64,000 bases of DNA from Magicicada septendecula. Lineage: Eukaryota > Arthropoda > Insecta > Hemiptera > Cicadidae. The position numbers were made by a program, and so were the translations under genes. The DNA lies in NCBI GenBank assembly GCA_034769895.1, contig CM068367.1, positions 347,595,611 through 347,659,610 on the forward strand, read 5' to 3'. This document shows, in pieces, positions 38,210 through 52,143 of this stretch. How positions within the stretch are numbered: the stretch's first letter is position 1; the number at the start of each line of letters is the position of its first letter. Below the pieces are notes generated by a model. The model was not told where the DNA came from and did not search any database. It saw nothing but the letters and a program-made list of their open reading frames with translations.

Positions 38210-41200
38210 AAATTTACCGTCGAATACCTCTGTTTAGTCTGCTACAAAGGCCGTGCAAAATTCTAACCACTCGGCCCCACAACATGCGCATTGCGTACAT
38301 TTTGCTTACATAGGCCTTTTTTTTCTTCTTTACAGAAAGAAAATCTGTTCATATTTAATAAATTCTGAGAACTTGGATTTTTAAATTACGCAACATGATT
38401 GTTAGTTTTAAAATTTATTTTCAAAAACAATGATCTACGTATAAAAACGAAGGTATGATACGTTGTTAATGAAATTCTAAGTTTCCATGTCGTCCGGCAG
38501 ACTGTTTCCATAGTTCTGTATTAGGAATGAATTTATCGTTAACAGATGTTAGTACACACACAAACACACACAGAATTTAGTATAATATGATCACATATTA
38601 TAGCCTAATTTTACTAACGTCACCACCTAATCATAATCACAGCCAACTTCAGCTTAGACAGATGTGTGTGGTCCGATTTTAAACAGACTGGAACTGATCT
38701 AAACACCTCTTCCTACGGCGTCCAACATTGTTCATTCTGGTTGCTTACACAAAATGTATGCATTTTATCTTTACACAGCCTTAAAATATGCCCATTGTTC
38801 TGTGTTCCAGCAGTTCTCTGTAACGCACCCAACTCTCAGTTCTTCTCCGATTTCTGATGTTTCCTGATCTCATCATGTGTACCCAGCCAATGGCCTTGGA
38901 AGCCTGTTTCCCCCTGCCCCAGTTCATCTCGTCATACTTGTTATCAGTGTCCTGATACCTGATCCATATAATAAAGTGGGGCAGCCATTATGGCACAAAA
39001 CCTGAGTTAGGTAATTTTTTGTTATGAAAAGAGACGATATTGTTTTTTGTCTCCGAATTTGTATACCAACGAATTTGCAAAGAATTGCAATAATATGTTT
39101 TAATAATGAAAGTAGGAGTCTGTTTACAATTCTAAAATGAATCGTGTAATTATGTCTTAATCTTCAAGTATTTATGGCGTCGATAATATATAAACGTTTC
39201 GTATATTAATTTTAAAACCTAATTTTTTAAATTTCTTAGAAAACCGTACACTTTGATTCCCAAGTAATTAACGCTTATGTTTGTTGTATGTAATACGTTT
39301 GTGTGCACGAATTCAGACTTGACTTCGAATTTTCGGCTGTAGATAACGAAGAGAACGCTAAACATTAATGGCAGTAGTAGCTTGTGCGCCGCCATATCAG
39401 CGCTTTGCGCTAATGCGTTCGTACTTTGTTTAAATTATTTTCTACCCTAGAGATCAGCGGGCAACAAATTGATCGAGTGAACCGCTATAAATGGCAGGAA
39501 TTTCTCATCACTCATTTTGCGCCGTGTCGCTGCCAGACGGAGCATAGCAGTTTAACTTGTTCCTTATTGAAGCACATAATTACATTAGTCGACCAGACCG
39601 TTTTCCTTCAAAAGCGTTTTTAATTTAAAAATTCCTGTGAAAAATTGTCAGACTTTCATTATGTTCTGTATTATATAGATTCAGTTTTTTCTGTTCTGCC
39701 ATTAATCTCTTCGCTTCAAACACACGATAGTGTCATTTAAACTTTAAGTCAAGATTATTTCTCTCTATATAAATCTCTATCTCTGTTTCTCTCAACACAC
39801 ACGCGGGCGCGCGCGTTCCCCTTCTCCTCGTTCATGAGCTCGCGTTTGTCGCTGTTATAAAATAAACATATGTGGGTAGGGGTAGAGGTAGTCGGTGCGT
39901 GGTTTCCTTGATAATGCTACTACCCCATTTCCACAGACAATGAATTCACCCTTGGCGCCGCCACCCCTCTTTCTCACTTAAACGTGATTTATAAAACGTG
40001 TTCCACTTAAAAGCGTTATCCCGAACTTCATATAACAGTTCAGGTTAAACGGCATAAATTTTGAATTTATTTTTAACGGAACGGGGCGCAATTAATTAAG
40101 TAGAAAGCGATCTCTTTAAATCTGTGTTTCTGCGTATACGCGAGGGGTTCCAGATATATAATTTATACCGGCTGGAAAACACCGCGTCTACTGTTACGGT
40201 ATTTGTACAATCTATTCCGTGCGGTAATTGTCTTTCTGTGTGTTTGGAAATGACTTGTAAAACTCCTGCGATCACGTAACTGCTTTGTAACAGTAGTTTC
40301 AAAACACGCAGAATTTAATTAGGCAGTTGTTAATGCAGATCAGGAACGGTTCAACTATTTGATGATAAGAACGAGAGAAATAATATTTGTAGTGACTGTG
40401 AATCTATCAAAATTAGCTTCATTATTTTTAATTGTTATTAATGAGATTATTAATTCTACTTTGGGCAATGCAAGACCACAATGATGCTATCAAAAGTATG
40501 ATGAACGGTTGGAGACATAATAGAGTAATACCTCGTCTGATTTTGACACCGGTAATTCAGAATTATCACAATTCCTTGTTATTAAACGTTTGCCCCAGTA
40601 TGCAGAGTAATAATAAAATTAATAATTTTTAATCCTAAAGATAAATGTTCAACAACCGTGTGGAATTTTCTTTGTAATGTAGCGACAAAAAGTATAATGA
40701 TTATTATAGTATTGTTTTTGTTTATCACTAGCCCAATATCTGAGGTAAAGGTCGTTTAGACTTATCAGTCGTAAGAAACGAATTAAGATTAAAGAAAAAA
40801 AGTTTTACAGTATTCCATTGTATAAGTAAGGGGGCACTTCATTCTAGTCGCGTAGTTGCAACCAACGTGTGTATCTCTTTACCATTGGGAGTAAATTCGT
40901 TCAGTTTAGTCGAAGTTAATTAATTTGAAAAGGTCTTCTCTCAAACGATCCGAATTTACAGTATACGGGTAAATTTAGAGATTTTACAATATACGGGTAC
41001 TGCTTTACAATGACTTGTAATAATGATCGTAACGCATTATTAATTTTTCTGTGTGCTATACATGTTAAAAACATTTTGTTCCATCAAACCGTGTTTGAAT
41101 ATTTAGCACATGCATTATTCTAAGTACGCGCGATTTCTTGAGTAGAGAAAGTTTATTGTGAATACACTTTTATATGATTAATAACATACGCTAATTATAC

Positions 41201-41800
41201 TATGCAGTATAATTATGCAGTATATATTTTTTTAATAAATAAATAATGCGTTAATAAATGAGTAAAAGATTACTTGTTGCAGGAATAAGGACTTTCAACA
41301 GAATTGTTCCTTTTTAAAAATAAAAAAGCAGCGATGAAAGTCGCTCGACATGCAGTTTTCGGAAACAAGTTTTTTGAAGTCAATTTTGTATTTTACTTGC
41401 ATTTTATTCTTGAATAAGTTATGTTGCTCGGCCGATGTAATTAACCTATAACAGTCTACTGTATCGTAAGTCAATGTAGTAGATTGAATTGTTACATATT
41501 TGTCGAAGAAATCATTTATCCAACGTATTTGTGTTACTATTATCACCATTATTATCACCATTCTCAACGTTGGAGTCACCATCATCGAATTGCAAACGAT
41601 AGGTACTGGTACGATATTTTAATGTAATGCGGTATGTACTGTAATGTATTGCGATATTTTAGTGTTCTCTATTCCGTAATTCGTTTTGGTAGTCTATTCG
41701 CTTTCACACGTGGAGCTGCCAGTTTACAGAAACAATGTAAACTGATGTATGTAATCTGCTCGTTGATTTCACCACAAGCAGGGAATACAATGTTTGTCAC
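38210..41800. other. Intron, no gene seen
   Basis: AT-rich, with a CG-alternating stretch at about 39803-39815. No element ends, RNA genes or recognisable coding sequence. Confidence 0.45.
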
Positions 41801-41997
41801 TAAGGCCCGTTTTCCTAGGAGCAGGTTTTTTGCGTCGCGCGAACCGGGTAGGGCTCTATCACGTCGGCAGGAACGTATTTAATTATCACGCTGCGCGTTT
41901 GTGTTTTCCTAGCCGGACGCATTTCAGCTATTCAGTCGACGTCGGTAGTACTAGATGGTAGTGGTTATAATTCGGAGTGTTAGTGTTCCCTGTCTAA

Positions 41998-42258
41998 ATG
42001 AATCGTTTGGAGCAAAATAAAAAGAGACTTTTTGCTTTGCTTATTCTCAGGCACATGCATATGGATGATGAAGATGAGGATTATCTCTTGTCTACGGCAA
42101 AGAACAGAAAATTAATCAACAAAATGTTCTTAAAACGCGAAGATGAAGGTGTTTTCAAAATATTGATTAGCAAACATTTACACGACGAAGAAGAGAGATT
42201 CAAGAAATATTTTCGATTCACCCGTGAGCAGTTTTGCTTCGATTTTACAGTGCACTGA
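41998..42258 (+). pseudogene. Harbinger transposase, N-terminal fragment
   Basis: 86 codons from an ATG 194 bp inside the left TIR. MNRLEQNKKRLFALLILRH, an acidic DDEDEDY stretch, NEG-like KREDEGVFKILISKHLHDEE and ERFKKYFRFTREQFCF match the N-terminal region of HARBI1-type transposases. The frame then stops at 42256. In the next frame the homology continues with TEDDLRGPSYNSVKSP to about 42310, so one small frameshift lies near 42235-42250. The sequence then runs into the opposing gene at the internal deletion. The DDE nuclease domain is absent and the fragment cannot transpose DNA itself. Confidence 0.85.
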
Positions 42259-42308
42259 AGACGACCTAAGAGGTCCCAGTTACAATAGCGTGAAGTCACC
42301 TACAACAC

Positions 42309-42464
42309 CTATTTGTTGAGCATTTTCCCAATTTCTACCCAAGTTTCATTTTTGTGTGTGACATTTTTGAAGTTGGGATCCTTCAAGTTCCATAAGTATG
42401 CGTGATCACCCACTGCTTCAATTAACTGATCGTCATCCGAAGCACTGAAACGCACTTGAGGCAT
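42309..42464 (-). pseudogene. Harbinger second ORF, MADF/Myb-like domain fragment
   Basis: Minus-strand frame starting at the Met at 42464 (MPQVRF). An upstream Met at 42512 is also in frame, but the preceding residues look like subterminal DNA. The peptide carries DDQLIEAVGDHAYLWNLKDP and a TWVEIGKML ending, the first helix and following helices of a MADF (SANT-like) DNA-binding domain. In intact Harbinger elements this second protein cooperates with the transposase in nuclear import and DNA binding. Only about 51 codons remain before the deletion junction, so the domain is cut short. Confidence 0.82.
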
Positions 42465-42659
42465 TTTGATACACAATTTTTGAAAAACAAAATCCAGAAG
42501 TCGGCCTATCACGCCGGACGCACTACGTGATGCGCTCTGGAGGAAAACAGAACCATTATTTTCTAGTGTGTGGAGAACGGCGTGTTGAGTTCGGCGTATT
42601 GCGTCCTACGCGGCGCAAAAAACCTGCTCCTAGGAAAACGGGCCTAACCGTGTGAGACT

Positions 42660-45600
42660 TGAATTCTAGTACGTTCGTGTATAGCTTGCACTTTTTACTA
42701 ACTTACCTCGGAAAGGTCATTTCGGAGGCCTGAAAACTACCGTACTCAGCTGTCGTATTTGAGCTATCCATGTTTGTGACCCATATAAAAGCTCAGAAAC
42801 AGCCGTGGGCTTATAAAACGTCAGCTGTGATTTGTTTCAAGGTCTTCCTCGACAGTGTTGCTCTTACAGCACCAAGCGCAGGTTTCATGTCCACATCCCG
42901 TATTGTCACAGTATGTAGGCTATATGCCTGCAGAACTGCGTGTACTTTCGACTTTTACGTTGTATGATGGTTATACACGGTTCGCTTTAGATACTTTTTT
43001 CCTTAGGTTGCAAAAGATTACAATGTACGTGTTAAAATTTTTAAGAAGCAATTTTTCGGATTGAATTATTTCTTTATTTAAAATGTTTGTTATCGGTAGT
43101 GCCTCTGTTTTACTAGCACCCCGACACTTTTCGTCTCTTCGTTTCTACTTTCACTTATAACTTCTGATATCCTCAAAAGCGAAATTTATTGTACCAGTTC
43201 ACTTTATAGGCCGTGTAAACTTAAGTTCACTTAATTTGCTGTTCAAGAATAAATAAACGTAGGCCTATGTGTATGGCATTATTTAAGACTGGTACAACGT
43301 AACTTAGGGCTACGAACGTGGATAATATAATACTCTACAATTCCATCTAATACTCTACCTATAATGTTTATCCTACGGAATATAAGCACTAACTCATAAT
43401 TATCAGACACTAGTATACCTAATTACACAATGTAGATGATGTTTTTTAATCTGTCCGTTTGTCGCTAATCGGATATTATAGTTCATTTCCATTGCTACCA
43501 GTAAATTTTTTTTATCACCTGAATTAAACCAGATTCGCAAAGCGTTTCACAAGTCAACTGTTTCTCAAAGAATACGCCAGACGATATCGAGACGGCGCGA
43601 TGAACTCATAGTTGACGGATCGTCAGCAATTAGATCCTGCTCTGAGTCGGAGATCGTTTTATTCCGAATAGTGTTACCGTTAGTAGTATTTAACGTTTCG
43701 CACGTCGCTTAACAAATCAGCCCAGACAATCAGCGGTAGCGGGTCTTAACAGACGTAGCGCGATTACATCTGTAAACCTATATTAGCGGCAGAAGTTGAC
43801 TGGCGTTAAGGAGGAATCGTGAAGTTGAAGTGTCGTTCGTGTACAAACGTCAGTTCGATTCAATGTCTGTTTGCTTGTTTTAAGAGGCGAACCGTGTGAA
43901 GTCTGTTCGGCTTCAAGTAGAAGCTCGTGTCTAGTGTGTTTCCTCGGTGGTTCACTCTCCAAGGGCTAGATTGATATTAGTATGTGAGTCAACTCAGCTT
44001 AGCCGCGCGCGCGCATGCGTTTGGTATAAGATGTTTATAATCTAGTTTGTAATGAACGTAGCCTATAATTTGTATAAAGTGATATAAATTACACGTTTAT
44101 ATATTAACTGTGACAGTATAGTACGTTAATATAGCCTATAGAAAGTAATAAACGTAGTACCCGTAAATGTTATTCCACAACTAAAGGACAAAATATTCAT
44201 ACTTTCTCCTTGCTAGACTTAAACAAGGAGATACTTACATATATATATTAATCATCTTTCCACAATAAAGCTTTCTGTGAGAAGAAGAGAAGTTAGTTAC
44301 ACAGCCCATCTGTTTAATGGTAAATTAATATTCTAACCGGAACGCCGTATTCATTCTGGTTTTACACGCACGTTAAGTCCGCCGTTTCACTAACAGCCCG
44401 TTGGCTTTTGTGTTATGTAGATTCGTCTGCATACTTAACGCATAGCGTGTGTTGTCCTTTATACACATCCGCTGTACCAAATGTTCTGTCTGCTTATGTT
44501 TGTGTCATTTCTAATCGTAGTACAGGCGATATTTTTCGTCTGTATGAACTTGTTGAAAATCTAGTTCCACGGCTACCTAACGTAAACGCAGAAAAGTGAA
44601 CGTCTATTATGTAAAATGTTACGAAGATGAACGCCCCCCCCCCCACACACACACACAGAGTAGTCACTATACTTAGAATTGTAATATCTAGTCCTAATGT
44701 GTTGAATCCCTGTATCATGTTCTCATTTTTTATTTGTAATGTATGCACACTGCAAATCCATAAAGTAAATTATTTTGAAATTTGAAAAAGTGAAAATATT
44801 CATTGTTTTTGATTATACGTTTTGCCCTAATATACTGCCTGTACAGCTTGCCCTGTCCGATAGGGTCATTGTGAACAGTATAATTGAATATTCAGGTTCG
44901 AGGCCTGTGTAGTGTCACGAACGTATCCTGACTTGAAATTTGTTCATGTTTTGTCGTCCAAGATTTATAACAAATAAAAATTGAGAATAAAACTCACGAT
45001 ATAAATTTTCTGTAATGCACAAGGATTATTCTGTATAGCCACAGCAGACTGTGTATTCACTGAAGTCAGAAAAAGTCTTTTTATTTTTCGTGAAGTGGAA
45101 TACTGGAAGTGAATAGGGTAGACCGCCTGTTTAAAGTTATTCAAAAAAATTTGCCGGGCCAGCGAGGAGGGGAGGTTTGGTACATTTCGTCCGTCCAATG
45201 TGTAGGGTGAAAGAGGATCTCCACATCACTTGTTTCCTACTTAAACGAACAAAGACACTGATTATGAAACCGACAGCTTGGAAATACGCATGTGCAGGGG
45301 GATCTGTACCATCACATGCAGGTAGTCGGCAGGGAGGGGTGAGGAGTTTTGTTCGGGTACACTACGGTTCCTATGGAAATTTACTAAATTAAATCCCTAC
45401 GTGGAGCCACTCTATTTTTAATTTACAAAGGTCTAGTTATTAACAAAGGGCCTGAGATTAAGGTTCATTGTTTCCGCGAAGATTATTTTCCTTTAATTAT
45501 ACACAGACGGCTAATTTTATTTTGTGGTTGTCTGGATTTATATTAACGTTGATCTGTGTATTTGAAATTCAGAGGATATGCTTTTAATAACAGAAGTTTT

Positions 45601-46242
45601 GATAACGAAAAGTACAGCTGTAACACGGTTACTATACCTTTAGGGCAGTTTGGTACTGACGTATAAGCTCGCTTGATTATATCAACAGTGATGATGATAA
45701 TAGGCCTAGCTGTCACTATTCTCAGACTAACAGTAAAAGCAATAGTACTGAGAAACTAACAGTATATTTATAATTCTAATAGTAAACTGTTGAAATAGTA
45801 ACATCAGCCTGATGATGAGATATTTAATGTTATAGGGTGGCGTTAATGCTGTTCTGATAGTAACAGTTGTTAATGATAACAAAACGTAATCAATCATTCT
45901 TGTCTGATTCTTTTAGGCAGGTTATGAGAATTACCTGCGTAAAGAAAAAACACGAAACTTAATAAATTTTTTTTATAAAGTGATATTCGTGAACATTCAG
46001 TTTTATTAACAAAATAAGAGTTTAGGCATATAATTTTATGTGCATACCTTAGCGAAGTGCGTACTACTCCGCGTATACTGCAACTTGTAATACTCGGAGG
46101 AAAAAAACATTGCATGCTGCGCTGGAATCTCAAATCCGAGTAGTAATACTCATTGGTTAATTTGTTTCACATTAAAGCTGGGATAAAGTTTAACACGACG
46201 TATGGTGTTATTTAGTATAATGTATTCGTACATTATGGACGT
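42660..46242. other. Intron, possible non-coding promoter-like patch at 43.6-43.98 kb
   Basis: Mostly AT-rich without genes. The stretch 43560-43980 is CpG-richer, and TCAGTTCG at 43850-43857 matches the insect initiator. A CG-alternating tract (about 44004-44014) and a C-run (44634-44644) follow. An alternative non-coding first exon is possible but unsupported by other evidence. Confidence 0.25.
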
Positions 46243-46276
46243 GAGAGAGAGAGAGAGAGAGTGTGAGAGTGAGAGA
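46243..46276. repeat. (GA)n microsatellite
   Basis: GAGA run next to a GC-richer segment (46290-46450) that contains CCACG/CGCGGG blocks and an ATGGCGGCGACA start-like sequence at 46389. GAGA tracts commonly accompany insect promoters, but a promoter here is only an inference. Confidence 0.9.
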
Positions 46277-46639
46277 TAGCAAGGAGGAGGGTTAGCCCGC
46301 TGGCCGGGCGTTCCAGCACAGCGAGCCACGTCTCTGCCTGTAATCCTCAGTCACGCGGGTATACTCCGTCGGTCGCTGAACTTTCTTGATGGCGGCGACA
46401 TCTGCTGCCTCACGAACACACTACACCATACGACATGCAGTTATGACAAATACAATCGATCTATCTATCTACCCGTCCATCTACACTTTGTTCACATCGA
46501 TCCGTAATGGACGGGCACGGTCTGTGGAAATGTTGACACGGTTCCGCATGATCTGTGTGAGAATTACTACCTTGTGAGGCACATTCCACTGTGGCTAACG
46601 TTCCCTCCTCGCTGCGTCTTCCACAGTGTTTCCAGACCA

Positions 46640-49600
46640 ATCCGTTTCAGTTGTATGTTGTAATGTGTAATACGATTAGCCTAGTGTACGTACGCGGTCG
46701 GCCGTGTGATATAAACTCTGAATAAAAATTGTTCTGAAAGCCCGATCCGACCAGCCAGAGAGATACCGTAAACGGTCGTTCAAGTATTTGGTTACCAACG
46801 CCTAATCCAAACGCCATACAATTTTATTACTGCTGGGATGCCTTTCAATCGGCACACAGAGAATCGTTGATCGAATAGAAATAGACGTTAGACATTACAG
46901 TAGTGTTTACAAATTTTCTGTAATGGTTAAGTAGTAAACTCTACATAAATGTCTCACAGTTCGAATCGGGTAATGAGTTTTACTAAGCTGAAGAGTCTTG
47001 GAAAGTGATTATGTAACTCCATTTAGCTACAGAACATTTGTCACCATAGACACGTTTGCTAGTGCTTCAGCGCTTCATATTTTTAATGTAAACTTAAAAC
47101 GAATTGTTAAATATACAGAATGTTGTTACGGCCTGATTTTGAACGTCCTTCAGTGCGCACGCGCGCACCCAAGCTGACACTTAATCTACAATTTCTGTAT
47201 TAACTCCTGTTGTATCGTCCTGAAAGCCAACACTTATGTACTATTAGTGGCCAATGAAATTAACCGGAATATTTGCGTAACTGACGCCGATGCTATTAAA
47301 AAACGCTTCCGAATAAACATGTGATATCTGTGATATCTGATATTTACAAATATTCCATCAATCAGCGAATAATTCCAGAGTTGCTAAAATTAATTTTTAT
47401 CGGATAAGAATGGGAGATCGTAAATTTTGTCCTAAAAATAATTTACGAATATATTTTGAAGCTTACGACCGTTTGAAGCGTAATGTTACTCAATAAACAA
47501 GCAAACACCTTGTCGACATAACAAATGAAATGAGTGTGAGACATATAAAACACGCAAACCAAAGTCGAACACACATGCATGACATAAAAATGTCTAATAA
47601 AGAAATGCGTGAATGTTTCTATACGCATACCTATTTTATACTGTCTCGTTTTATGTACTCGATATAAAATACTTTAAAATATTCAGGAAGCAAAATAAAT
47701 AAAACGATTTTGACTCTGTAAATATTTATTAACTTCGAAACCTGTTCTGCCAGAGAAAATTATTTTTAATTAAAGTAGGATGTAGTAGTGAGGACAGACG
47801 ATAACAAGAATAATATTATTGCAGTTCTGTAAGGTTGACCCGATTTTACATTAACAGAATTAATTTATTTCCTTTTACTGTAGACGTATAGTAACTTATT
47901 AGTACCTTGCAACAAAACGTATTTTTAAAGTGAGTTAGACCGATCTGTGAAATGATTTAATAAATTGAAACGAAAAAATCCTCAAAGCGGTTTTCATTAA
48001 TAGAATTACTGTATGCCTATTATGACGTAACTATTGGGTACATACTAGAATTATAATGTCAGAAAAACGTATTTCATTATAATGGTCTTGATTACCAGGT
48101 TCCTTGAAATTTAATAACATATACGCTTTACAACTGGAACAAGCGATTTGAAACGCTTTAGTTTTTAATGAAAACAGCGTTTATAAGCCCCGTAGTTTGT
48201 ATATATTTTTTAATTTCCTTTGTTGCGAGTTTCTACGTAAAGTTTGCGCGGCGCGGAGTAATGTTAGGCAGGCCTAGCCCTAGTCCTTTGTCTATGTCTC
48301 TACTACTCTGCAATTATTTACCAACGGCTCTGTAGACAGCCACATGCAACGAACGACGAGTTCTGTGCAATAAAGAAGCACCCACCCTATGTTTACGACT
48401 CACATCCTTGTTTAATAACAAGTTGTGCGAGGGGTTTTAGACCTGCAATCTGCTCTACTCGTATAGCTGTTCTCGCATTCATGATTACAGTACGCTGTCC
48501 GTGCCCAAACCTGCTTTTCACTACACTCACTACAAAATTATTGTTGTACACTACGTCTTGCGCACTGTTTACCCAGTGATTTTTAGCACACAACCTCGAG
48601 TACCCCTGCATCGGTTTTATTTTTTTCTTTCTAACGTGATTGTTTCCATGCGATAACTAAACGTTACGAGTTCGTGTATGCCCGGTTGGTTTTGTATGTT
48701 GGAACTATTCATGTACCGCTGAAATTTGTTAGCGTCCGTGTGAATATTTGCATCAAAATATTATACGGTTAGAGTTGTAGTAATAAATTAATTGTAATGT
48801 AACTTCCATTGTTGTGTACAGGCCTACACGACATAAGGCAATCGGCGTATACGGATGGTAGATGTTTATTGTGGTAACATTCTCATTCACAGCCTCGTGT
48901 TTCTGTAACGCAACGCAAATGCGGACGAGCTGTGAATGATCCAACCTATCACTCCATATCGCACTAACCGTCTAACGTTTATAATCATAACTATATAAAT
49001 ACATTCACAACAGAACGTTTATTGGTTTCATAACGTGTAATATCGCATCGGCGTTTCTTCGCATTAGGATTCACTTTTACGCGAGCGAAACAAAACAACA
49101 TTAAAAATTATTTCCTACATCGCTCCGCGACTGTTAAAGGTTTATTCACAGCTGGATCCGACTGCTAATGTGTATTCAAGTTGCTTCCATTATGCGTCTC
49201 ACAAACTATAAAATAAAACTAAATAAAAAAAAGAGCGTTCGAAACGGCGCGATGTGTAATCTTAAAAACGCTGCCTTCAAAGCGGCTATTACAATAACTC
49301 GGCGGGCGAGAGGGGGCGTTAATAGCATGATCACGGAACAAATAAAGTGTATCTGACGTAATCTCCAAACGTCATCTAATTATGAATGTATGCTGTTAAC
49401 GTCGAGGAAAATGTTTTGTGTCCTGCAACACTCCACGGTACGTCACGTACAGCACTTGGTGTTGTCTCGAGTATGTAACTAGACAGTAGGCCTACGTTTA
49501 GAGTAGCCCTATACTTGTGCGTCGTTTATGACATACTGACAGGTAGGCCTATAAGTTCGCAAACTCTCACGATCGTTATTTAGCGGTCGATAAAATTATT

Positions 49601-50980
49601 GACCAACTAGAGTCGTTTTAATAGTCTAATTTATTTTTATTATTGAACACCTCTGTTATAAAATATGCAAGACACGTAGCGTGATATTTAGATTCAATCG
49701 TTTTGGAGGATGAATAAAAAAATTAAAATTTTTACTCAGTTCATTCCTCGGAGTACCGAAAAATACCTGTGATAAAGCAAACGAAAACACTTATACCTGG
49801 AAATGGATTTCCTGCAAAGATGGCAAGGTAGCGTAGAAGATTCCGTTATTGGAGTGAAAACAAGGCATGATGTTACAGTACAAATGTGACAGACTTGTAA
49901 GTGACAGAATTTAACAACGAAAATTTATCGGGTGTGTTATGAAGATAAGAACAAAACAGGGAAACAAGTAATAATAGACAGTCATCCACCAAACATAGGA
50001 AAAAAAGTTACACAAAGGAAATACGATGCAGAAGGCGCTAGACGAAGGGAAGTACAAGATGATAAGAAGTTGTGATCCGTCGACAGCCTTGGATAGCTGT
50101 CCACTGATAGAACGTTTGTTTACCTGTTTATTTGTGTTGCAAACAAAAGTAGTCAAGAAATTTTATGGGATTCGTTACTATAAAGGTAGCCCATTATCGG
50201 AAATTCGTCAATTGCCCAAACTACCATTTGAAGAATGAACGCCAAATTGTAAAACCGAAGTGGCACTCATCCGTTTATTCCTTACAAGGGTGTGTAGGGT
50301 GATAGAGTTAGGCCTATAAAGTTTTCATAAAAGTTTAACAGGCGCGCCCACTCTGCGTGTGTGAATAAGGACACGTTATTTAAAAACCGTTTATTTCCAT
50401 TAGGAAATCACCGTTTTTCGAATATTCCTTTTGTTACCGTTCGTCAAATATCACAAAATGACAGACGTATTTTGAACAGAAATAGCTTATCTATTCGTTA
50501 CAAGAAACTGTCACTCCATTCAGATAAAGAACGCAGTTGCGAAAGACCCGCTCCGAAGCATAACAAATACTAAACATTTTCAGCCAAACAGGGCGAAATT
50601 ACTGCAGCTGACAAAAATCGATATGCCATTAAATCAACAAACTGGCTTCTTTTCAATAAAATGTATTGTGTCGATACTGAAAGAAGAATGTGGATGTGAA
50701 AATGCCCTTTCATTTGGTGGAAAACTCAACAAATAACACTCAATAAAAATATCGAATCAATAAAAACGTGTTTGTTACTTTTACGAGTCGTGCTTTGATG
50801 CGAATATAAAAGGGGACGTTATGCGAAGGTAGCTTTATATAATAAATGCACGGTGTTTGGTACGGGTATTTGTTATCAATGCGGTGCTGTACTTATCTCG
50901 GCGTAATGCTGCAGATTTTGCGAAACCCGGGCGTATGAGTTATTGCTGTTGGCTTCTTTTTTATGGTGCTGTGTAAACGC
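46640..50980. other. Intron, no gene seen
   Basis: AT-rich with frequent CpG and several AGGCCTA palindromes. Open frames up to 84 codons (e.g. 48393-48611 minus, 50026-50238 plus) show no family resemblance. Confidence 0.45.
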
Positions 50981-50984
50981 GGCG

Positions 50985-51200
50985 CGCCTAGTCTGACGAA
51001 TGTGTTTCCGCCATGCTCAAAGTTTGCTGCGCTGTCAGGACGGTCATTAGGAAAATGACAGAGCGGGCTGTTGTCATTACCGCGGGCGAGAGGAGGGTGG
51101 ATAATGACGTGCCATTACAAGTAACAGACATTCTAATCCAGGCGCCACAATTGCTGCCAGTACTGCCCGAGCTACACATGACGTGAGGATTACTGTCGTA
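50985..51200. other. Balanced-composition segment, possible conserved non-coding element
   Basis: About 215 bp stand out from the AT-rich flanks by balanced base composition and absence of simple repeats. GACGGTCATTAG, TGACAGAGCGGGCTG and TAATGACGTGCCATTA blocks resemble dense transcription-factor sites. A 78-codon minus-strand open frame overlaps it but lacks family features. Conservation across insects would be the test. Confidence 0.2.
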
Positions 51201-52143
51201 CTCGCTACTTTTTATACATAACATTTAACACATACAAAAATGGAGCACCATTATTAAAGAAATACATATACGTTCTGCATAAGAAAATGTTATATTTGCC
51301 GTCTGTGTTGTGTCTATGTCACATTATTAATCTTACGTATAGATTTTGATAATATGGAATTTCGAAACTTCCTCTAATATTTTAAGTTCAGAGGCGTTAT
51401 GAAATGGTTATAATTGTTAAGGGCAAAAATAACTATGACACCATTGCTCAGAAAAAAAATCTACAAAACGGAGACTAAAATATACATTCATTTACTTGCG
51501 ACGAAGCTAAATTCTCTATGCACGTATTACGGTGAAGGAAACGTTGTCTAAGAAATTAGCTTACTTCCTAGCGTGTAAGTTAAAAACAAATTCTCTACAA
51601 GAGAACTTCTACAAAGATTTCGTGTAAGGTGTAAGCTAGGAAAAGCGGGTAATAATCTTAAGAAGATAATATTTTATTGTTACTATAAAACATTGTGGGG
51701 CAACAAAAAATAAGCGTCTGAAATGATTGCATTGGCCCCGTCCTCACTCTACAATAAACGGCTTATTTGGAGAGTGAGTCGTGTTTTATTATATCGTATT
51801 ATAGTAGCCTACGATTCATCACTATAAAGCTATAAAACACTAATAGAATGAACTAGAGAAAAGCATGTGAAAATCTTATATAAAATTTGTTTGTATTATG
51901 TCGTATTGATTGATATTATAGAATACTGTTGACGATGTATAAAGAGAATTAAAGCTGCATGACAGAAATCAACTTTCTGAAATTTCTGAGTAGACTACAT
52001 ATTTTAGTGTTTTCTTGATAGGCCTACTGTTGCTGACGGTAAGTTGTACTGTAGACAGATATACTAAAGAGCATGTCTACTATTTTCCAAAGAAATTTCG
52101 GGTATGTATAATTAGAATTACTGGCCGCGGAAGCTGATTGTAC

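Larger units (their letters stand above)
41804..42644. mobile_element. Internally deleted PIF/Harbinger DNA transposon
   Basis: An 841-bp element with complete ends. Terminal inverted repeats begin GGCCCGTTTTCCTAGGAGCA and match for 36 bp with one mismatch (41804-41839 and 42609-42644). It is flanked by TAA on both sides (41801-41803 and 42645-42647), the 3-bp target duplication typical of Harbinger. Inside, the start of a HARBI1-like transposase (plus strand) and the start of a MADF/Myb-like protein (minus strand) face each other and meet near 42310. The middle, including the DDE catalytic core, is missing. It is therefore non-autonomous and would have depended on a full-length relative. The near-perfect TIRs suggest it is not very old. 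Confidence 0.93.
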
